Shown here one piece after another: positions 55,010 to 62,229 of a stretch of DNA of 64,000 nucleotides. Origin of the DNA: Buttiauxella gaviniae ATCC 51604 (GTDB lineage: Bacteria; Pseudomonadota; Gammaproteobacteria; Enterobacterales; Enterobacteriaceae); contig NZ_LXEP01000031.1 in the NCBI RefSeq assembly GCF_001654835.1, positions 429,487 through 493,486 of the forward strand, given 5' to 3'. The translations under genes were made by a program, and so were the position numbers. The notes beneath the pieces were generated by a model. The model was not told where the DNA came from, did not search any database, and saw nothing but the letters and a program-made list of their open reading frames with translations. The stretch's first letter is position 1, and each line of letters opens with the position of its first letter.

Positions 55010-55687
55010 ATGTTTGTATCATCAAAGAAAAAGGGTCGGTCTAAACTGATTCAGTCTGGTAACTATATTCATGAAGGTATTGAATATGACGTCAACTATA
55101 GAGATGACGAAAAATGGTCACCTTTGAATACTGATATCTTGGATAAGTTCACCAATGAAATACTTGCCATGCGTCAGAAATATAGTCGTATATGTGCAAT
55201 CAGATTTGATCTACATGTACCTGATGGAATACCTGTTGCAGAATCAAATACACTGGTAAGCAGGTTATTCACGAAACTTAAAGATAAGTTCAAAGCGAAA
55301 AAGTGGGATCACCAACCTATCAAAAATTTCGCATACGGTTGGGTTGGGGAAATAGAAAAAGCAAAGCATGCACATTATCATCTTTGGATTGCAGTGCCTG
55401 GCAATCAGGTTAAAGGCTCAGGCCACCGTGATTACGGAATGTTCAAGACAATAAATGATATATGGTCTGAATTGACAAATGGTCAAGGTGGTTCACACTT
55501 GCCTGAAAAGCCAGCTTATATGATCAGCAGATATGACGATGTAGTTTTGCATGATTTTGTTTACAGAGTTTCATACCTGGCGAAAGAAAGAGGAAAGTAT
55601 TCATGGGGTGACAAAACAAAGCGTTTTGATGGTTCCAGGTTATATGGTGCAATGATGAAGCAACCCGTATTGAAATTTGCTGCATAA
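55010..55687 (+). CDS. Inovirus Gp2 / YagK-YfjJ-type replication-like protein
   Basis: A 225-residue protein resembling the inovirus Gp2 (PF11726) family. The core reads CAIRFDLHVPDG, then WVGEIEKAKHAHYHLWIAV with an HUH-type His-hydrophobic-His pair (His 122, His 124), then YRVSYLAKERGKYSWG with a Tyr-x-x-Lys (Tyr 189, Lys 192). These fit motifs 2 and 3 of rolling-circle initiators, so a nicking role in element replication is inferred. The ATG at 55010 follows GGGGGT; an in-frame GTG at 54899 would translate through the 15-bp repeats and is rejected. No packaging ATPase or coat gene is nearby. Confidence 0.8.
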   Translation: MFVSSKKKGRSKLIQSGNYIHEGIEYDVNYRDDEKWSPLNTDILDKFTNEILAMRQKYSRICAIRFDLHVPDGIPVAESNTLVSRLFTKLKDKFKAKKWDHQPIKNFAYGWVGEIEKAKHAHYHLWIAVPGNQVKGSGHRDYGMFKTINDIWSELTNGQGGSHLPEKPAYMISRYDDVVLHDFVYRVSYLAKERGKYSWGDKTKRFDGSRLYGAMMKQPVLKFAA

Positions 55688-55849
55688 CGCTTTTATCATA
55701 TTATAATTTCGAGATATTAACCCATATCTGCGACAACCTTGTGTATACCGCACGATGAATGTTTAACTTACACAAAATGCGTGCAAAAAACGATTACGGT
55801 TGAATACGTGACTCTTTGCCATGTGTTGCATTTCAGGATAGGAAAAAAC

Positions 55850-55945
55850 ATGGCTACGCTCGTTACATCATCGCGGAACGTCGATAGGTTTTTGAACCCG
55901 TGCAGATTTCCGCTGGATAAAATTACGTCACACTTAAAGTTGTGA
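55850..55945 (+). CDS. Possible 31-residue peptide
   Basis: A short frame MATLVTSSRNVDRFLNPCRF... preceded by AGGATAGGAAAAAAC, a good ribosome site. It sits between the Gp2-like gene and the convergent zinc-ribbon gene and ends within an imperfect hairpin (55924-55950) that may be their shared terminator. I recognise no family; it may be chance. Confidence 0.25.
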   Translation: MATLVTSSRNVDRFLNPCRFPLDKITSHLKL

Positions 55946-55972
55946 TGTTACTTTTCAATAATTTTATATTTT

Positions 55973-56590
55973 CTATCTGACTTTACGTGCATCTACGCAT
56001 GTTTTGCACCATGCCATAAGCTTATCGGCGTTTTCAGTGCTGGGATAATAACTGGTTCGTTTTCTTCGTATTTTGCACTTAGGGCACCATTTCATGTGTC
56101 TGGTATTTTTATCTCCACGTAAGCAGTCAGTGCACCATATAGTTATACCGTCAGAATGTTTGCCCGATTTACTAAATTTACTGAATGGCAACATAATCCT
56201 GCATCGAGTGCACTGTTTGAATTGTTCTTCGCTTTCTTGCTCGATAGGAAGAACTGGGGCACTTATTTCCGGTTTACGTACTGACGTTACGCCTTGGTCA
56301 GTTCCGCTGGTTTTTTTGGTAACTGGCACTATTGACTGGCGAAAATTTTCGATTTTAGACGTGGCATTTTGATAGGCATCTCCAGGCGTGACTTGAGTCT
56401 GTTGCGGTGGGTGAAATGTTGTTTGTGAATTATCAACAACTTTTGTTCGTTCAACCCTGATTTCGCCTGTTTCAGTCTTGTAGGTGTCAGTTTGTCTGAT
56501 GACGGTTCGATCATTGGTCTTGGATTTATTTTGATTGATCACATATATGACTACAACTACCACCCCTGCAACAATCCAGAAAATTTCCAT
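55973..56590 (-). CDS. Membrane-anchored protein with two C-terminal zinc ribbons
   Basis: A 205-residue protein: a single hydrophobic segment at residues 2-18 (IFWIVAGVVVVVIYV), a low-complexity polar linker of about 100 residues, and two similar Cys4 units, Cys 127/130/153/156 and Cys 169/172/195/198, each C-x2-C-x22-C-x2-C. Such ribbons resemble those next to phage endonuclease VII/HNH domains, but no nuclease motif is visible. The ATG at 56590 follows AAGGGTGATGAC; an in-frame ATG at 56686 would place the membrane segment internally. It is the most promoter-distal gene of the minus-strand group of the element. Function unknown. Confidence 0.75.
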   Translation of the reverse strand: MEIFWIVAGVVVVVIYVINQNKSKTNDRTVIRQTDTYKTETGEIRVERTKVVDNSQTTFHPPQQTQVTPGDAYQNATSKIENFRQSIVPVTKKTSGTDQGVTSVRKPEISAPVLPIEQESEEQFKQCTRCRIMLPFSKFSKSGKHSDGITIWCTDCLRGDKNTRHMKWCPKCKIRRKRTSYYPSTENADKLMAWCKTCVDARKVR

Positions 56591-56962
56591 GTCATCACCC
56601 TTAATGAGATTACGATAATAATAATTCGTAGATGAATATGCCGTCAATGAATCTAGGGGGGCGAAAGGAAATTTAATCACGCTCAATAGATTACACTCAA
56701 TGATAATGTTGCTCTACGATTTATTCTTGTTTGGTTTTTGAGTAAAATTTTCACGCTCAAGTTCGTGGAGCGAGTATCAGTATCATCCAGCTTCAATCAT
56801 GTATTTGTTAAATTCGGTTAATGTAAAATTATTGTGAATACAAGAGTTATTTTCTACAAGAAAACAATCTTGTAAGACAGATGATGCGTCATTGTAAAGA
56901 GAGGTGATAGGAATTGATGTTTTTTAGTGTTCACACATCTTAAAATCGATATAGTTAAAACA

Positions 56963-57163
56963 CGGGCGTAGCCCGATCACGTAGTGAGCATCGCGAACAA
57001 GTGACAATTAACATGCTTAGTTTACGTGTGATTAAAAAATATACCAAAAAGGGGAGTTTTCGCTATATATAAACATATATTATACTAATACCCCTTAATG
57101 CCCTTCGTACTGATCGTTATTGCCCATCTTCGCTACGCTCCGATGGTCGGGCTGCGCCCGATC
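56963..57163. repeat. Pair of diverged inverted GC-rich hairpin repeats in an AT-rich gap
   Basis: The 56591-57358 gap holds no convincing gene. Two GC-rich blocks stand out: CGGGCGTAGCCCGATCA... at 56963-56998 and, on the minus strand, CGGGCGCAGCCCGACCA... at 57160-57124. Each has a five-pair stem CGGGC/GCCCG followed by a related GAGC-rich tail with GCGAA. They are inverted relative to each other around a strongly AT-rich centre. Similar motifs occur in mobile elements; their role here is unknown. A 61-codon minus-strand frame across this block (57117-57302) is probably not a gene. Confidence 0.5.
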
Positions 57164-57358
57164 TTACCTTTTTAAATTCTTCGTGTAACGCTCTGTGCGC
57201 TATTTTAATGAAAATCAATGCATCACTACGTATTTCGAGAGAACACCACCCATACTGCATTACATGGGCCTTAAATCTGAAGGTTTTAATGTCATGCTGC
57301 AATATGAATCACAATGAAACCAATATGGACTGAATGGACTGGCATCATGCGGCGTTTA

Positions 57359-57964
57359 TTACGCATCACATTCCAGTGAGTTGGCCTGAACTTTAACGGG
57401 TTTCCAGTGACGCTTTACTGTCGCAATACTTAAACCAAGTTGCTTTGATGCTTGGGACTGGCTTAACCCTTGTTGTTGCGCTTCCCGAACGATTTTACGT
57501 GTTTCTGTTGCAACCGGGCGACCCAACCGAACACCTTGCTGTTTGGCTCTTGCCAGCCCTTCCTTTGTTCGCTCAATAATGCGGGACTTTTCAAATTCAG
57601 CAAATGCAGAGAACATTTGCAGCATCAACTTACCTTCGGCACTGGTCAGGTCGTTAGTGGGTAAATCCAATGAAATAACTTTTACGTTACGTTTCATTAG
57701 CATGGTAATGGTTTGCTGTACATCGATGTTGTCACGTCCAAGACGATCCAGTTTGAGGACGACCAGAACATCATTTTTTTCTATCGAGTGATTCACCATA
57801 TTCGCAAACGCTTTGCGACTCATCGCAGGAACACCACCAGAAACGACTTCCGATATAACACGATCCTGATCCACTTCATATCCAGCTTTGCGAATTGCCG
57901 TGATTTGGTTTTCTATTGTCTGCTCAGTGGTGGATACACGGCAGTATGCGAATATTCGGCTCAT
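57359..57964 (-). CDS. Small serine resolvase/invertase
   Basis: A 201-residue recombinase of the resolvase/invertase family: YCRVSTTEQ with catalytic Ser 11, VVLKLDRLGRD with the active-site Arg residues (about 70-78), the long helix LMLQMFSAFAEFEKSRIIERTKEGLARAK (in part, about 117-144), and a C-terminal helix-turn-helix (QSQASKQLGLSIATVKRHWK). It is a different subfamily from the large integrase. Candidate binding repeats lie just upstream. It could resolve element multimers or invert a segment; no invertible segment is evident. Confidence 0.92.
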   Translation of the reverse strand: MSRIFAYCRVSTTEQTIENQITAIRKAGYEVDQDRVISEVVSGGVPAMSRKAFANMVNHSIEKNDVLVVLKLDRLGRDNIDVQQTITMLMKRNVKVISLDLPTNDLTSAEGKLMLQMFSAFAEFEKSRIIERTKEGLARAKQQGVRLGRPVATETRKIVREAQQQGLSQSQASKQLGLSIATVKRHWKPVKVQANSLECDA

Positions 57965-57984
57965 ATGTTCCTCGTTTAACTTAT

Positions 57985-58103
57985 GGTATCAACTAACGGT
58001 ATCATCATTGATCTGTGGTTGCATAAAGTCAATTGGGTATTTTGATGATACCGAAATCAATATGTATAGCTGGTGTTGTTAAACGAACGATTGTTGATAC
58101 TGG
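57985..58103. promoter_or_regulatory. Candidate res site upstream of the resolvase
   Basis: Within 120 bases upstream of the resolvase start there are four copies of a GGTATCA-type half-site: GGTATCA at 57985, GGTATCATCA at 57998-58007, its exact inverse TGATGATACC at 58043-58052, and TGATACTGG at 58095. Spaced inverted subsites in front of the gene are the usual plan of a res/autoregulatory site. The rest of the 57965-58391 gap holds nothing else I can support. Confidence 0.55.
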
Positions 58104-58391
58104 AAATAGACCTTTTGGGGCTATCTAGCGCTAGAATATCTTCCTTAAGTGGAGCTATCGGCTAGGCTACTGTATCCGGTGCGCGTATCTGCTATAAACT
58201 GGTAGGTGGTGATGAATACAACGGTGCTGGGTGCAATTTGGTTAGGAATTGCAGACTCGCTAAGGTAATTTACGCCTGTATGTTTTGATATGGTGAACTG
58301 AACATTAATATAAGTGCTTAGTTGTACTGAATGCATTGAAATCTACGACGCCCTGTAAGCATTGACTTATAGAGCGTCTATAATTTGATAT

Positions 58392-58541
58392 TTATTCGAT
58401 GTGTTGATCAAGCGCCAACTTTTCAGCTAGTCGATGTAAGGTGCTTATTGATACAACCTCTTCTGCTTCCTTGAAAAACTGATTCCAGTGCTTCCCTATA
58501 AACCAAGATAGCAATTCTAATTCTTGTTCTGAAAATTTCAT
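58392..58541 (-). CDS. Small 49-residue protein
   Basis: A frame of 49 codons, MKFSEQELELLSWFIGKHWN..., with an amphipathic, acidic helical composition typical of small phage proteins. The ATG is 32 bases after the stop of the upstream OB-fold gene, suggesting cotranscription in the minus-strand group. The ribosome site is weak (GTAAGAC). No family recognised. Confidence 0.5.
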   Translation of the reverse strand: MKFSEQELELLSWFIGKHWNQFFKEAEEVVSISTLHRLAEKLALDQHIE

Positions 58542-58573
58542 ATAGTCTTACGTCCATATATAATGTTAGTGGA

Positions 58574-59101
58574 CTAATTACTTGCAGTGTCATTTAACAA
58601 CGATGCATTTCGCAAGTGTATTGTCCCAAATGGGTTCAGCGAAACATCAGGGCTACCGACCAATACGTAATCACCCACATTCAGCCTGGAAACAAGATCA
58701 ACCATGTCACTATCGAAAAATACTCTTATGGTCTTGCTGGTGTCAGGTATAGATATACCGATTACAGGTTTGCCAAGTGATAAACCAATATCACTGATCT
58801 TGCCACGTAATGCCAGTATGTTACCATTCAGCTTATGCGTAATCCTTAGTTCGTTGGCATCAAATGCCTCAAGTAGTTCTTTGGGCGTGTAACGGTAAAC
58901 TGCGGCCTCTGGTACACTATCTTCAACAGGCGGCGCAGGTACAGCCTCAACAGGTGCTTCTACAGATTGTTGTGATTTAACTTGTTGGTCACGTTCTTCT
59001 GTTTTAGTTAATACCCAGCACATTGCAATAAACAGTACAATGAATATGCCAGTGCCTTTCAATAGCTTGTTGTAGCTAACATTATCGGTATGCTTATTCA
59101 T
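58574..59101 (-). CDS. Membrane-anchored OB-fold (tRNA_anti-like) protein
   Basis: A 175-residue protein: one N-terminal membrane segment (GIFIVLFIAMCWVL, about 17-31), a Pro/Val/Glu-rich linker (about 45-68) and a C-terminal OB-fold domain of the tRNA_anti-like type (YTPKELLEAFDANELRIT, then GNILALRGKISDIG and LNVGDYVLVGSPD). The domain would be periplasmic by the positive-inside rule. The start overlaps the stop of the upstream gene by eight bases. Role unknown. Confidence 0.75.
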   Translation of the reverse strand: MNKHTDNVSYNKLLKGTGIFIVLFIAMCWVLTKTEERDQQVKSQQSVEAPVEAVPAPPVEDSVPEAAVYRYTPKELLEAFDANELRITHKLNGNILALRGKISDIGLSLGKPVIGISIPDTSKTIRVFFDSDMVDLVSRLNVGDYVLVGSPDVSLNPFGTIHLRNASLLNDTASN

Positions 59102-59447
59102 AATTAGTATCTTTATATATCCCAGTGATTACATTGTTTTCGTGGTAAACGGAAAATCCATTCTTGGGTTGTTTCACCATCTCGCGCATTTGCGTGAGGG
59201 TGTTTTTGTCGATAATACCGTGATGTTGCATATACATAACCGTATATTCACCAGCCGTGTTATCTTGTTCATTATCGATGTCAATAGGTGTAAGGTGAAT
59301 TAATTTCATATACTGAAGCATGAAGTTATTGCCCAATATAAATTTACCAACCCGATATTTACCCATGTATGGCAAGTTTTCTTCAGTATTTTTCCAGTCC
59401 CCTGCATTAACTCGGGTTTGTGTATAATTACGAGGTGATTGAATCAT
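59094..59447 (-). CDS. Uncharacterised 117-residue element protein
   Basis: A soluble-looking 117-residue protein starting MIQSPRNYTQTRVNAGDW, with AAGG nine bases before the ATG. It is mixed alpha/beta in composition, without Cys or recognisable motif. It overlaps the OB-fold gene by eight bases and lies 41 bases after the Ner-type gene, so it is probably the second gene of the minus-strand operon. I recognise no family. Confidence 0.65.
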   Translation of the reverse strand: MIQSPRNYTQTRVNAGDWKNTEENLPYMGKYRVGKFILGNNFMLQYMKLIHLTPIDIDNEQDNTAGEYTVMYMQHHGIIDKNTLTQMREMVKQPKNGFSVYHENNVITGIYKDTNYE

Positions 59448-59488
59448 GCGGCTTTGCCTTTCTAATATGACTTACTATATTAAGGTTG

Positions 59489-59737
59489 CTAATACCTTTG
59501 CGGCCAAATGATATGCGCAGAAACCCCTATATATTCAGCTATAATTTTCTCACCCTTAGGCCAGTGGCGTTCAAGTGCGTTATATAGCGTTCTTTCGTGT
59601 AGCCCGTTTGTTCTGGATAGTTCAGCCAGTGAACCACCTTTCTTTTTGATAGCAGCCAATATGTCGGCTCTATGCCAATTCTCATTACTGGCACTTAGCT
59701 CCTTTTTCTGACATTCTAATTGTTTATGAATACTCAT
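59489..59737 (-). CDS. Ner/SfsB-type helix-turn-helix regulator
   Basis: An 82-residue protein with the Ner/Nlp (HTH_35) signature: NWHRADILAAIKKKGGSLAELSR (in part), then ERTLYNALERHWPKGEKIIAEYIG. In phage Mu and relatives Ner shuts off early promoters and opposes the repressor. It is divergent from the CI-type gene with 108 bases between, forming a two-regulator switch, and leads the minus-strand group. Confidence 0.87.
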   Translation of the reverse strand: MSIHKQLECQKKELSASNENWHRADILAAIKKKGGSLAELSRTNGLHERTLYNALERHWPKGEKIIAEYIGVSAHIIWPQRY

Positions 59738-59766
59738 AATGATTACTCGTTACTTACATTAAGAAT

Positions 59767-59820
59767 ATGATTGATCATTATAAGGTGTATGTCAAATCAA
59801 AATAAGGAACTAAGTTCCTT
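59767..59820. promoter_or_regulatory. Operator candidates between ner-like and cI-like genes
   Basis: A perfect 17-base palindrome AAGGAACTAAGTTCCTT (59804-59820) lies 25 bases before the repressor ATG, and a 12-base inverted repeat ATGAT-TG-ATCAT (59767-59778) lies nearer the ner-like gene. On the minus strand TTGACA and TATAAT occur between them but are not at normal spacing. These are the likely operators of the switch. Confidence 0.6.
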
Positions 59821-59845
59821 TAGTTGGTCTTGTGTTGGAGCATAA

Positions 59846-60472
59846 ATGGCTGGCAAAAAAGAAAGCATTTTGCAATTTAGTGAGCGGCTGAAATCGATTG
59901 TTCCTTCTGGTTCTGGACGCGAGTTCGCGAAGAGAGCTGGTATCGGATACAGCACTTTCCACAACTATCTTCAGGCTGTATCAAGCCCCACGCTTGAGAA
60001 TCTTGTATTGCTCGCGAAAGCTGGAAACGTATCAGTAGAATGGTTGGCTACGGGCAAGGAATTTAAGGGAGTAGCTCATAACCTTGTACTCGATGCCGGG
60101 AAGAGCAACGTATGCAAAGTTCCTTTTAATGAAGGTGATGAATTCCTTTTACTGGACTTGAAGAATTTTCCTAGCTTTCAGGGCAATACCGAGCACCTCA
60201 TTGCTCTTCGTGTTAATGCCGATGTGATGGAGCCTACATTTACGGTTGGTAGCATCTTGATCATAGATCAGAGCCAAAAGAATCTGAGAGAAGGGAAAGT
60301 GATCGTTATGCGTAAGGGCACTAACTACCTATATAAGAGAGTACAGATAGTTTCCGAAGGTTATAGTTTGAATAGTGATAATGCAAGATACAATGAAATC
60401 TTAGTTTCTGAGGATGCACTTTCCACATTCGATACTTTGGGTGAGGCGGTACTGGTATTGAATCAGTTGTAG
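59846..60472 (+). CDS. CI-type phage repressor with S24-like domain lacking the catalytic Ser
   Basis: A 208-residue repressor: N-terminal HTH (FAKRAGIGYSTFHNYLQ, about 31-47; SPTLENLVLLAKAGNVSVEWLATG) and a C-terminal LexA/CI-like domain (LRVNADVMEPTFTVGSILIIDQ in part, about 121-141; NYLYKRVQIV with Lys 164). At the nucleophile position, where LexA and lambda CI have G-x-SM, this protein has ADVM with Val 127 (GTG codon). Self-cleavage should be impossible, so induction may use an antirepressor, as in phage 186. The ATG follows TTGGAG at five bases. In the excised circle it would read toward the integrase. Confidence 0.88.
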   Translation: MAGKKESILQFSERLKSIVPSGSGREFAKRAGIGYSTFHNYLQAVSSPTLENLVLLAKAGNVSVEWLATGKEFKGVAHNLVLDAGKSNVCKVPFNEGDEFLLLDLKNFPSFQGNTEHLIALRVNADVMEPTFTVGSILIIDQSQKNLREGKVIVMRKGTNYLYKRVQIVSEGYSLNSDNARYNEILVSEDALSTFDTLGEAVLVLNQL

Positions 60473-60490
60473 CAGAATAATCAAACAATA

Positions 60491-60538
60491 TTATTTTGTT
60501 AGGTTTATATGTTTCGCTAACACTAAACGTACACTCAT
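60491..60538 (-). pseudogene. rlmI: Stranded native start of rlmI at attR
   Basis: Read on the minus strand from 60538, ATG begins MSVRLVLAK, the start of E. coli RlmI, then runs into element sequence and stops after 15 codons. It is the displaced 5' end of rlmI, still behind its native promoter region, which now fires toward the repressor gene in antisense. Confidence 0.85.
60518..60529. other. attR core
   Basis: Second copy of TAACACTAAACG. Outside it lie TACACTCAT (native rlmI start, minus strand) and the yccX upstream region; inside it lies the end of the element 45 bases after the repressor stop. Confidence 0.9.
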
Positions 60539-60628
60539 AATTTGCTATGCTTTCTTGCTAAGAATTTGGCGCCATTTTCCGGGTTAGACCGGCTAAATGC
60601 AACGCAAGAACCCGAAACGGAGGAAGTT

Positions 60629-60910
60629 ATGGCCACAGTATGCACACTTGCCTGGGTCCACGGCCTGGTTCAGGGGGTTGGGTTCCGCTACAGCACCCAG
60701 CGTGAAGGGTTAAAACTGGGATTAACCGGTTATGCCCGTAACATGGATGATGGTAGCGTTGAGATATTAGCCTGCGGCGAAGCGCAGCAGGTTGATAAAC
60801 TTATCGCGTGGCTAAAAGCGGGAGGGCCACGCAGCGCTCGGGTCGATAAAGTGCTGACTGAGCCGCATCAACCCGATTGCCAATGGAGCGATTTCAGTAT
60901 TCGCTACTAA
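60629..60910 (+). CDS. yccX: Acylphosphatase YccX
   Basis: A 93-residue acylphosphatase hydrolysing carboxyl-phosphate bonds. The loop [16 protein letters not shown] holds the phosphate-binding Arg (about 24) and the catalytic Asn is in [13 protein letters not shown] (about 42). The ATG at 60629, after GGAGGAAGTT, gives the family length; the reading from 60542 adds 29 unrelated residues. It overlaps convergent tusE by four bases. Confidence 0.95.
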   Translation: MATVCTLAWVHGLVQGVGFRYSTQREGLKLGLTGYARNMDDGSVEILACGEAQQVDKLIAWLKAGGPRSARVDKVLTEPHQPDCQWSDFSIRY

Positions 60911-61236
60911 ATGCACTTCACTGGTTTTGGCAGGCCAGCAATTTTTGTTGCCTGCTTAGCCGGCCCTTTTGGGAACAAACGGTACAGATAGCGGCTATTG
61001 CCTTTCTCTTCGCCAAATTTGTTAGCCATCGCTTTGACTAACATACGAATCGCCGGGGAGGTATTAAATTCGAGGTAAAACTCGCGCACGAATCTCACTA
61101 CTTCCCAGTGTTCAACTGCAAGGGTAATACCTTCATTGGCGGCGATTGCTTCGGCAAGCGGCTCACTCCACTCCTGGCTGTTTTTCAGATAGCCATCGGC
61201 ATCTGTTTCTATTTCTCGGCCTTCAAACATCAACAT
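60907..61236 (-). CDS. tusE: Sulfur-relay protein TusE
   Basis: TusE takes sulfur from TusBCD and hands it to MnmA for tRNA 2-thiouridine synthesis. The 109 residues (E. coli 109) are of the DsrC family; the conserved penultimate Cys 108 is present in the C-terminal PKPVKCI. Confidence 0.96.
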   Translation of the reverse strand: MLMFEGREIETDADGYLKNSQEWSEPLAEAIAANEGITLAVEHWEVVRFVREFYLEFNTSPAIRMLVKAMANKFGEEKGNSRYLYRLFPKGPAKQATKIAGLPKPVKCI

Positions 61237-61299
61237 AATTATTCTTTGCTCCAGACAAACTGGCGGCAGTGTAGCAAATTTTGGAGTATCAGAAAAAAC

Positions 61300-61323
61300 A
61301 AAGCCCCGCGATAGCGAGGCTTT
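61300..61323 (-). terminator. Terminator of yccA
   Basis: Stem AAAGCC-CGC / GCG-GGCTTT with one mismatch, 21 bases after the yccA stop, followed on the minus strand by GTTTTTTCTG. Confidence 0.75.
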
Positions 61324-61343
61324 GGATAGGGAACAAGCAACGA

Positions 61344-62003
61344 TTAGTCGCGGCTTGCGAAGCCCAGGATGCTCAACAGGCTGATAAAGATGTTGTACAG
61401 GGAAACATACAAGCTCACCGTTGCGCGGATGTAGTTGGTTTCACCGCCGCGGATGATATTGCTGGTCTCAAACAAAATCGCGCCAGAAGAGATCAGAATA
61501 AATACCGCGCTGATTGCCAGATGCAGAGCAGGCAGTTGCAGGAAGATGTTCGCAACCATACCCACCAACACCACGACTACGCCTGCCATCAGCATACCGC
61601 CCAGGAAGGACATGTCTTTTTTGGTGGTAAGCACATAAGCCGAGCAGCTAAAGAACACCAGCGCCGTACCGCCTAATGCCATCCCAATCACATCGCCCAT
61701 ACCGGCAGAGATGTAGGAATTAAGCATTGGGCCGAGGATGTACCCCAGGAACCCGGTGAACGCGAAGGCAGCAAGGATACCCGTCGGTTTATCAGCCAGA
61801 CGGTAAGTTAAAAACATCAGACCATACATACCAACCAGCGTCAGAATCAGACCTGGAGATGGCAGCATCAACACGGTGCTTGCGGTTGCGGTAATCGCAG
61901 AGAACGCCAGCGTCAGGCTGAGCAAGAAATAGGTATTACGCAGTACCTTGTGGGTACTTAGCAGTGACGAACGGTCACGCGAGGAAGTAATTATGCGATC
62001 CAT
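61344..62003 (-). CDS. yccA: YccA, FtsH modulator (Bax inhibitor-1 family)
   Basis: A 219-residue inner-membrane protein with seven hydrophobic segments of the BI-1/TMBIM family. In E. coli YccA is a substrate of FtsH and holds back its action on SecY. It begins [24 protein letters not shown] in part and ends [13 protein letters not shown], as in E. coli. Confidence 0.95.
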   Translation of the reverse strand: MDRIITSSRDRSSLLSTHKVLRNTYFLLSLTLAFSAITATASTVLMLPSPGLILTLVGMYGLMFLTYRLADKPTGILAAFAFTGFLGYILGPMLNSYISAGMGDVIGMALGGTALVFFSCSAYVLTTKKDMSFLGGMLMAGVVVVLVGMVANIFLQLPALHLAISAVFILISSGAILFETSNIIRGGETNYIRATVSLYVSLYNIFISLLSILGFASRD

Positions 62004-62229
62004 TCAGAAACTCTCTCTTATTACAGGTGTATATGGTGACTGAGAATAATAGCCTCCTTTATTGCAAGGAAGCCCTTTTACCCATCTTTACCTTGCTCTG
62101 ATTTAATTCACAGATTCGATATCTGTCATAAAACTCACTTATATGTGGCTGAAAATTATTGCTTTAATCATTTCGAATGCTAAGAGTGTTAACCGTACCG
62201 TCGTTAATAACTCAAATAAGGCGTGTTTA

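Larger units (their letters stand above)
52835..60529. mobile_element. 7.7 kb serine-integrase element inserted in the 5' end of rlmI
   Basis: The segment is bounded by direct copies of TAACACTAAACG (52835-52846 and 60518-60529), begins with a large serine integrase gene and is richer in A and T than the backbone. Joining the outer flanks across one core recreates a continuous rlmI start (MSVRLVLTKG) divergent from yccX, the E. coli layout. Genes inside: integrase, Gp2-like replication protein, zinc-ribbon membrane protein, resolvase, three small unknowns (one OB-fold), Ner-type regulator and CI-type repressor. No structural, packaging, relaxase or secretion genes are seen, so it is more like an integrative plasmid or satellite than a full prophage. 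Confidence 0.93.

Noticed and set aside
56960..57170. Possible retron-type msr/msd RNA suggested by paired hairpins
   Set aside because: There is no reverse transcriptase gene in the element.
57117..57302. 61-codon minus-strand frame ending SGAARPSERSEDGQ
   Set aside because: It starts with TTG without a ribosome site, and its tail is the translation of the GC hairpin repeat.
58145..58336. 63-codon minus-strand frame upstream of the resolvase
   Set aside because: No ribosome site, no recognisable motif, and composition no different from its non-coding surroundings.
62004..62229. tRNA-Ser (serT), expected here from E. coli
   Set aside because: No tRNA-like arms or CCA end are visible between yccA and the OppA-like gene.
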